The notes under the pieces are model-generated. The model saw only the letters and a program-made list of their open reading frames with translations. It searched no databases and was not told the DNA's origin. This document shows, one piece after another, positions 31,641 to 36,931 of a DNA stretch of 36,931 nucleotides. The stretch lies in assembly GCA_902812495.1 (NCBI GenBank), contig CADDZR010000012.1, forward strand, positions 1-36,931, in the 5' to 3' direction. The position numbers and the translations under genes are program-made. Origin of the DNA: an archaeon (lineage in GTDB: Archaea > Thermoproteota > Nitrososphaeria > Nitrososphaerales > Gagatemarchaeaceae). Positions within the stretch are counted from its first letter, which is position 1. The number at the start of each line of letters is the position of its first letter.

Positions 31641-32669
31641 ATGGGGAAAACACTTATTGAAGTAGTTAATTTGGTGAAATACTTTGCTGTCTACACTAGG
31701 GGGATATTATTAAGGAGGAAAATAGGTGATGTGCATGCAGTTGATGATGTTTCTCTCAAGATAGAGGAGGGAGAAAATCTTGGGCTTGTGGGAGAAACTG
31801 GGTGCGGCAAGACAACACTCGGAAAGACAATATTGAACCTTATTGAACCAGATTCTGGGAAGGTATATTTTGAAGGTTTAGATGTATATGAAACACTTCG
31901 TTCAGGACCTGAAGAGAAGAAAAAATACTTGAGAAGGAGCATGCAGATGATCTTCCAGAATCCATACGGCTCTCTTGACCCGAGGATGACTGTTTACGAT
32001 ATAATCTCTGAACCATTTGTCATACATAGGCATATTCCAAGGGATGAATGGGAAGAAAGAGTGTATTCGCTTTTGAGATTGGTTGGACTTGAAGACTATC
32101 ATGCTGAAAGGTATCCTCACGAGTTTTCAGGGGGGCAAAGGCAGAGGATCTCAATAGCTAGAGCACTTGCAACAGACCCTAAGTTTATTGTGGCTGACGA
32201 GCCTGTTTCGTCTCTTGATGTATCGGTAAGAGCGCAGGTTCTTACTCTGCTTGAAAACCTTCAGAAAGAAAAAAAGATATCTTTCTTGTATATATCACAC
32301 GATTTGAGTTCTGTGAGGCAGATAACACAGAGCGTGGCAGTCATGTATCTAGGGAAGATATTTGAATACGGCCCAACTGATGAGATATTTGAAGAACCTT
32401 TGAATCCATATACTATAGCTCTTTTATCCGCAATTCCAGTCCCTGACCCTGAAAGGAAGATTAATAGAATTGTGCTACCAGGAGACGTTCCAAGCCCTAT
32501 AAATCCGCCTTCTGGATGTAGATTCCATCCAAGATGCCCTTGGGCAACAGAAAAGTGCAAGAAAGAAGAACCTGAACTACGGGAAGTTAGGAAGGGCCAT
32601 TTTGTCGCATGCCATTATGCTGAGAACTTTATGAAAGGTGAAAAACCGCTACCTACAGTACAGCAATAA
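31641..32669 (+). CDS. dppF: Peptide ABC importer ATPase DppF
   Basis: The second ATPase, 342 residues. Walker A GETGCGKTT, signature FSGGQRQRISIARAL and Walker B FIVADEPVSSLD are intact. The C-terminal cysteine cluster (PPSGCRFHPRCPWATEKC and VACHYAE) matches DppD. A 16-residue insert before the first Walker strand (YTRGILLRRKIGDVHAV) is typical of OppF/DppF. The ATG at 31641 is three bases after the dppD stop and has AAAGGTGA upstream. Co-transcribed with dppBCD. Confidence 0.93.
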   Translation: MGKTLIEVVNLVKYFAVYTRGILLRRKIGDVHAVDDVSLKIEEGENLGLVGETGCGKTTLGKTILNLIEPDSGKVYFEGLDVYETLRSGPEEKKKYLRRSMQMIFQNPYGSLDPRMTVYDIISEPFVIHRHIPRDEWEERVYSLLRLVGLEDYHAERYPHEFSGGQRQRISIARALATDPKFIVADEPVSSLDVSVRAQVLTLLENLQKEKKISFLYISHDLSSVRQITQSVAVMYLGKIFEYGPTDEIFEEPLNPYTIALLSAIPVPDPERKINRIVLPGDVPSPINPPSGCRFHPRCPWATEKCKKEEPELREVRKGHFVACHYAENFMKGEKPLPTVQQ

Positions 32670-32681
32670 ATGTAAGAGACA

Positions 32682-32692
32682 AAAATATATAA
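32682..32692 (+). promoter_or_regulatory. TATA box before the peptide-binding protein gene
   Basis: AAATATATAAG lies in the 54-bp gap after dppF, centred about 36 bp before the TTG at 32724, so a leader of about ten bases is expected. The binding protein thus seems to have its own promoter, which would allow more binding protein than transporter. Confidence 0.5.
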
Positions 32693-32723
32693 GCGGGAAA
32701 TTTACTGCGTAGCGCGAAAACAG

Positions 32724-35384
32724 TTGCAGGAAAAAGAAGTTAGGAGTATAGCGGCAGGGGCTTTACTTGGCCTTGTTGCATTTATCCTTGTCTTCCCAGC
32801 CATACCTGTCCATGCGCAAACATCCTCCAGCCCTCTATTTTCTGTGACACTTCTTGCACCCACTTCAAACCCAATAAGGAGACAGTACTCAGCAATTATC
32901 GCAAATTCCTTCTCTAACGTTGGTATCGATACAAATCTAGTTTACGTGAGCTTTACAGTACTTATAGGCAGACTCTATCCTTCGAGCTGTCCTTGCACAC
33001 CTCTCTACAATCAAGGAGGTTTCGACATAGCTTTCATAGGCTTTGGAGGAGGAGCGCCTCTACCAGACTTCAGATTGCTTACAAGCTACCACTCAGAAGT
33101 TGGTCCACCTACAAGCAACTTTATGATCTATAAGAATTCGACAGTTGATAGCCTTATAGACCAGTATCAGCAAACTTTCAACGAAACCCAAAGGATAGCT
33201 ATAGGGCAGCAAATAATCAGAATGGTTTATCAGGATGAGCCTATAGCAATAATTTACTATCCAGCAGACATATATGGATTCAAGTCATACATTCAACCCT
33301 GGAAACAGACACAATCATACACAACTTCAGAATTGCCTGACTTTGAGCACTGGGTTATAACGCAGGGTGATACAGCTAATGTTGCAGTGACAGGCGACTT
33401 AGATAGCGTTAACTACTTGCCGTCCTCAGCCTCCAACACAATATATGACCTTTGGATGTATGGTGCCACACTCTCGGGTCTTGAGGGTCTGAATCCGATA
33501 ACATTCCAGTTCTACAAAGCTCTTGCAACAGACATAACACACAGCGCTGACGGTATGACATGGACTGTGACCTTCAGGGATAACTTTTGGCAAGATGGAG
33601 TAAAAGTTACCTCTGATGACTTCCTCTTTGCAGTTATGGCAAGTCTCAACGGAGACGGAAACCCAGTCAGTCTTGGAACATTTCAGAGTATTCTTGGTCT
33701 AGGAACATCATTTACATTCCTCAACGGCACTACAAGATACACATGGAACGGAACGTTGTATCACTCGGCCTCGGAACTCCCGAGTAATGCACCATTATCA
33801 AACTTCACTACTTATAAGGCATTGACGCCAAATTCATTCACGTTCACTACAGCAATACCATACATCTTCACCGACCCTGTATTAACTGGAATAGCTCCAT
33901 TGCCAATGCATGTTCTTGAAAAAATACCCGAATCAAAGTGGGATACTGTCTTTGGAAGTCTATCAGACAACACACCTAAGACAGTTACTTGGAGTACTGC
34001 CCGTTACGGAGGTAATGGAAGCTACTCATGGGCTTACAACTACCTAGTTGGGAATGGTCCTTATTTGTGGCGTGGCTATAATCCAACATCACAGACAGCA
34101 ACACTTGTCAAAAACCCGCTATATTGGAACAAAACAGGCCTTGAGCAAGCAGGATACTTTAACGTCAAGACAGTACACATTGTACACATAGTTGATAGGA
34201 CAGCCGCGTTGGCAGCATTCGCAAGCAATAGTGTAAATGTCCTCGATACTAACTACCAGTTCAACAATGCTGATAAGCAGACAATTGCAAGCAACGGCGG
34301 ATACACTACATTCAGTATTGCTCCAGGTAGCGGTTCACAGACTATGGGCTTCAACATGAACAGTCCGATATGGGGAACGGGTACAGCTACACCTAACGGA
34401 CAAAAGGACCCAGCTAATGCAGAAAGGTACGCTAGGTATGTTAGATATGCTCTAAGCATGCTTATACCAAGAAACTTAATCATACAGAACCTCCTTCAGG
34501 GTAACGCTGCACCAGGCATAACCATGATGCCAATAGCTTTCAAGTATCTCTACCCACCGGATGTGACCCCAAGACCCTACGACCCAGCAGGAGCACTGAA
34601 GTACCTCGCAGCTGCAGGCTATTCTGTTTCAACGAGTTCCTCATTTACTCCCATTACATTGCCTCCTGTGCCACCAGTGCAAATAAGCGGTGTCTCGGTT
34701 AGTGTGCCCCAAGTGATAGTAGGACAGACGCTTACATTCCAAGGTACATTCGCAGTAGACAGTTCAGCAGGGGCTAAGGGTAACGGATTTGCAATAGTTC
34801 TTGAACAGACAAAGGACAACAAGACATGGGTTCCTGTTCTATTAGCTCAGACAAATTCTGGAGGTGGTTACTACATACCGTTTGCAGTTTCCTCTCCGGG
34901 TACATATGGCTTCAGGGTGTATTTGACAGGCATACCTTGGAACTACGTTATTAGCAATGGTATAACCGACCCAGCGAAGCTAGAACAACTTCAAAATCTT
35001 ACTTCAAGGTTTCATCAGTTCCTAAACACAACTTCACCCGCTTACAGCCCCGTTGCTTATTACAAGGTGGGAACTTTGGGTGACGTTGTTTCTGCACTTT
35101 CAAATGCTGTTACTTCAGGATTACAGCAACTAGGCAATCAATTGACAACAAGCCTCAATACAGTGCAGAACAACGTTGTGACACAACTGAACAAGCTTGG
35201 CTCTAACCTAACTGCATTGAGTAACACTATAAGTACAGTCCAAGCTAACTCGGCTTCAAAGTCCGACCTAAACAGTCTCAGTTCACAAGTTGGAACACTA
35301 ACTGCTGTCTCGTATACTGCCCTTGCTGTTGCAATAATATTAGGACTCCTAGCTATAGCCTTGAGCAGAAGAAGGCCTAGCTAG
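32724..35384 (+). CDS. Peptide-binding protein, permuted SBP_bac_5 domain, C-terminal anchor
   Basis: Extracellular solute receptor of the Dpp importer, 886 residues, TTG start. Residues 8-31 are a signal or anchor segment. Residues 38-205 (VTLLAPTSNPIRRQYSAIIANSF, then FDIAFIGFGG, then AIGQQIIRMVYQDEPIAIIYYP) match what is normally the last part of this fold. Residues 217-633 match the normal first and middle parts (ADGMTWTVTFRDNFWQDGVKVTSDDF, GNGPYLWRGYNPTSQTATLVKNPLYW, then YDPAGALKYLAAAGY). So the domain order looks circularly permuted. An Ig-like domain (652-775), a coiled coil (783-858) and a membrane helix (862-880) with an RRR tail follow. The assignment of halves is by eye from family patterns. 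Confidence 0.88.
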   Translation: MQEKEVRSIAAGALLGLVAFILVFPAIPVHAQTSSSPLFSVTLLAPTSNPIRRQYSAIIANSFSNVGIDTNLVYVSFTVLIGRLYPSSCPCTPLYNQGGFDIAFIGFGGGAPLPDFRLLTSYHSEVGPPTSNFMIYKNSTVDSLIDQYQQTFNETQRIAIGQQIIRMVYQDEPIAIIYYPADIYGFKSYIQPWKQTQSYTTSELPDFEHWVITQGDTANVAVTGDLDSVNYLPSSASNTIYDLWMYGATLSGLEGLNPITFQFYKALATDITHSADGMTWTVTFRDNFWQDGVKVTSDDFLFAVMASLNGDGNPVSLGTFQSILGLGTSFTFLNGTTRYTWNGTLYHSASELPSNAPLSNFTTYKALTPNSFTFTTAIPYIFTDPVLTGIAPLPMHVLEKIPESKWDTVFGSLSDNTPKTVTWSTARYGGNGSYSWAYNYLVGNGPYLWRGYNPTSQTATLVKNPLYWNKTGLEQAGYFNVKTVHIVHIVDRTAALAAFASNSVNVLDTNYQFNNADKQTIASNGGYTTFSIAPGSGSQTMGFNMNSPIWGTGTATPNGQKDPANAERYARYVRYALSMLIPRNLIIQNLLQGNAAPGITMMPIAFKYLYPPDVTPRPYDPAGALKYLAAAGYSVSTSSSFTPITLPPVPPVQISGVSVSVPQVIVGQTLTFQGTFAVDSSAGAKGNGFAIVLEQTKDNKTWVPVLLAQTNSGGGYYIPFAVSSPGTYGFRVYLTGIPWNYVISNGITDPAKLEQLQNLTSRFHQFLNTTSPAYSPVAYYKVGTLGDVVSALSNAVTSGLQQLGNQLTTSLNTVQNNVVTQLNKLGSNLTALSNTISTVQANSASKSDLNSLSSQVGTLTAVSYTALAVAIILGLLAIALSRRRPS

Positions 35385-35402
35385 GACCCCATACATTTTA
35401 TT

Positions 35403-35747
35403 TTAGTAAAACAAAAGAGCAAGCAAAAGAGAAATCAAGAAAAGTATTACTCCTGTTAGCGTAAAGATACCAGCTCTCTTTCCAGCCTTCTCCGACTCAT
35501 CCTTTTCATCCTTCGTATTTATCTTCATTAATGATAATATCTTTTTCCCTGAGGCGCTCTTAGAAAAGTCTAGTGCTCCTCCAATAAGCATAAGAACTGC
35601 ACTTTCAACGAGAAGTATCAAACCAAGACTACTCAAGAACTGAAAGCCAAAAACAATAAGCAAAAGAAATGATAAAGCTGAATCAACTGCAACAAATATT
35701 GCACTTTCAGCCAAGGATGATGTCACGACTTCCTTAAATACGCCCAC
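35403..35747 (-). CDS. Unrecognised three-span membrane protein
   Basis: A 114-residue protein with hydrophobic spans near 12-35, 38-60 and 93-113 and a charged cytoplasmic loop (KINTKDEKDESEKAGKRAG). The start is a GTG at 35747, about 25 bp from the TATA box shared with the next plus-strand gene. No family was recognised. It lies 18 bp from the stop of the binding-protein gene and is convergent with it, the one convergent pair here that does not overlap. Confidence 0.65.
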   Translation of the reverse strand: MGVFKEVVTSSLAESAIFVAVDSALSFLLLIVFGFQFLSSLGLILLVESAVLMLIGGALDFSKSASGKKILSLMKINTKDEKDESEKAGKRAGIFTLTGVILFLISLLLALLFY

Positions 35748-35767
35748 GTATTAATGTATAAAAAGGG

Positions 35768-35777
35768 TTTATAAAAA
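35768..35777. promoter_or_regulatory. Shared bidirectional TATA box at 35772
   Basis: TTTATAAAAA is centred about 25 bp from the GTG at 35747 (minus strand) and 26 bp from the GTG at 35798 (plus strand). The two starts are 51 bp apart and lack Shine-Dalgarno sites, so both mRNAs appear leaderless and read outward from this one box. Confidence 0.65.
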
Positions 35778-35797
35778 TTGAATGGCTTGGCCTAACT

Positions 35798-36703
35798 GTG
35801 CCTAGAAAAAAGAACAATATACGCCTTTTAGCAACTTCTTTCTTTGTGGTATTTATCGGTTTGTTTATTACAGTAGGATATCTGTATTACATCTCATCAA
35901 ATGTGCCATCATACCATCTGCCAGAAACAATCCCACAGTACATTACTGTGTGGTCAAAGTACGCTCCTGAAGGAATACTCCAGCTAACATACAGGAACTT
36001 GACTTTATTAAATCAAATTAACAGCTCAGCCCTTAACGTTGTTGCTCTTTTTGAGTTAAACTCGCCACATATCAATATTTCTTCAAGCTATGTTGATACT
36101 CTGATGACAATCGTCTTCTCAAGACCAAATGCAACTGTTGAGCTAGCTTTTTTGAGGAATAATTCCTCTTTTATTTTTGATGCATTTAAACAGATTAAAC
36201 CCTCTCGCATTCAGGGGGATGTAGACCTCTATTTTACGCAGGCTCTTTCAAATAAATCGCTTGTAAAAGGATGGGCAATGACAATACCGAAGGAGAGGCT
36301 CTTTGCTTTTTCTGAAGGCTCAAGCAATGCTTACGACGCACTCTCCAAAATCCTCCTAACAAGAAATGGAACAATTTCTTCAGTCTTAGCTAACATAGAT
36401 CTGAGAAAGATGTTCTATATTGTTGGTGGTCCAAATGGACATCTTGCTTTTACATTTCAGAATTTTCCGGGTCTTATTAGAACTGGGAACATGACGCTAC
36501 AGGTAGTGGACGCAGATACAAATAATGCAAAGACCTACTATGTTGTAGGCTTTGTTAATTCAGATTATGCAATGTCGCAGCTTAACTACTTTAAGAAGCA
36601 ATACTTCACTTCTCAATTTTTCCAAGTATATGACAACTTCCTCCTTGCACTAAAGCTTCAGCCTTTATCACAGGTTGCTTCGGCATTCAAGGATGTGGGG
36701 TAA
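35798..36703 (+). CDS. Membrane-anchored extracellular protein, function unknown
   Basis: A 301-residue protein: basic N-terminus, one membrane helix (about 9-32, LLATSFFVVFIGLFITVGYLYYI), then an extracellular domain with about eight N-x-S/T sites (for example NLT, NSS, NIS, NAT, NGT, NMT), consistent with heavy N-glycosylation. There is no cysteine and no motif I recognise. The GTG start at 35798 lies 26 bp from the shared TATA box. It is divergent from the small membrane protein at 35403-35747, with which it may be co-regulated. Confidence 0.7.
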   Translation: MPRKKNNIRLLATSFFVVFIGLFITVGYLYYISSNVPSYHLPETIPQYITVWSKYAPEGILQLTYRNLTLLNQINSSALNVVALFELNSPHINISSSYVDTLMTIVFSRPNATVELAFLRNNSSFIFDAFKQIKPSRIQGDVDLYFTQALSNKSLVKGWAMTIPKERLFAFSEGSSNAYDALSKILLTRNGTISSVLANIDLRKMFYIVGGPNGHLAFTFQNFPGLIRTGNMTLQVVDADTNNAKTYYVVGFVNSDYAMSQLNYFKKQYFTSQFFQVYDNFLLALKLQPLSQVASAFKDVG

Positions 36704-36931
36704 CTACTCCTCAGCATACCTAACGGATATATCATGTAATACATCAGATTACTTCAGTATCGGCTCTATGTCGTGACTCTTAAAAATCAAAAACGTTATT
36801 CTACTTTTTATGTGCTGCGGAACATGTCAGATAGAGAAGACTACTAGGATTAAAATTATTAAATGGCAAAGACCAGAGATACGCTTACATATTGCCTCTG
36901 AGAGTCAAGAGACTAGTATATGCAACATGTT
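36704..36931. other. Window end with no gene seen
   Basis: 228 bp after the last gene. It is A/T-rich, with stops in all frames within short distances, TATA-like patches (for example AAAATTATTAAATGG near 36853) and no tRNA cloverleaf or strong hairpin. A promoter for a gene beyond the window is possible. Confidence 0.5.

Noticed and set aside
1-36931. CRISPR arrays, insertion sequences or prophage
   Set aside because: No regularly spaced repeats, transposase motifs or phage structural genes were seen on reading the window.

Overview
The window is a gene-dense archaeal chromosome segment of moderate G+C. Ribosomal protein S26e and RNA polymerase subunit Rpo12, a family B DNA polymerase with a PIP-like tail, a NurA-HerA pair, a CDP-alcohol phosphatidyltransferase of the archaetidylinositol type and the archaeal HMG-CoA synthase/thiolase/DUF35 cluster point to the TACK group. 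I infer a Thaumarchaeota- or Aigarchaeota-like lineage, probably heterotrophic because it carries a nucleoside-type and a peptide-type ABC importer. This placement comes from gene content, not from a phylogeny. No rRNA, tRNA, CRISPR array, transposase or phage gene was seen.

Layout. 1-1632: glutamine synthetase (cut by the window edge) divergent from an Lrp-type regulator. 1666-6227: three small winged-helix proteins, then nurA-herA and an archaeal XRE-type regulator. 6187-8122: an MJ1255-like glycosyltransferase and a DUF92 membrane protein. 8106-13427 (minus strand): an operon running from HMG-CoA synthase through thiolase, DUF35 protein and glycerate 2-kinase to glycyl-tRNA synthetase. 13550-16679: rpo12, a DPM1-like glycosyltransferase, a DegT-type aminotransferase and a polytopic membrane protein. 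16665-17450: a vapBC toxin-antitoxin pair with clear operator palindromes and a strongly structured non-coding segment. 17535-23819: two small membrane proteins, polB, thrS, a zinc-ribbon protein, a phosphatidyltransferase and rps26e. 23858-28635 (minus strand): a BMP-type nucleoside ABC importer. 28760-35384: an Opp/Dpp-type peptide importer with a very unusual 886-residue binding protein. 35403-36703: two unrecognised membrane-associated proteins. 36704-36931: no gene seen.

Gene expression style. Most first genes lack a Shine-Dalgarno site and have a TATA box 23-30 bp before an ATG, GTG or TTG start, which suggests leaderless mRNAs. Operon-internal genes often have GGAGG or GGTGA sites. Several divergent pairs share one central TATA box, and seven of eight convergent pairs overlap at their 3' ends.

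The most interesting items are: (1) the peptide-binding protein at 32724-35384, whose binding domain appears circularly permuted and which is anchored at its C-terminus through an Ig-like domain and a coiled-coil stalk; (2) two intact genes with no standard start codon in the right place (vapC with ATA, an ABC permease with CTG), each preceded by a good Shine-Dalgarno site; (3) the shared bidirectional promoters; (4) the three winged-helix proteins beside nurA-herA; (5) the vapBC operator array next to a 71-nt hairpin.
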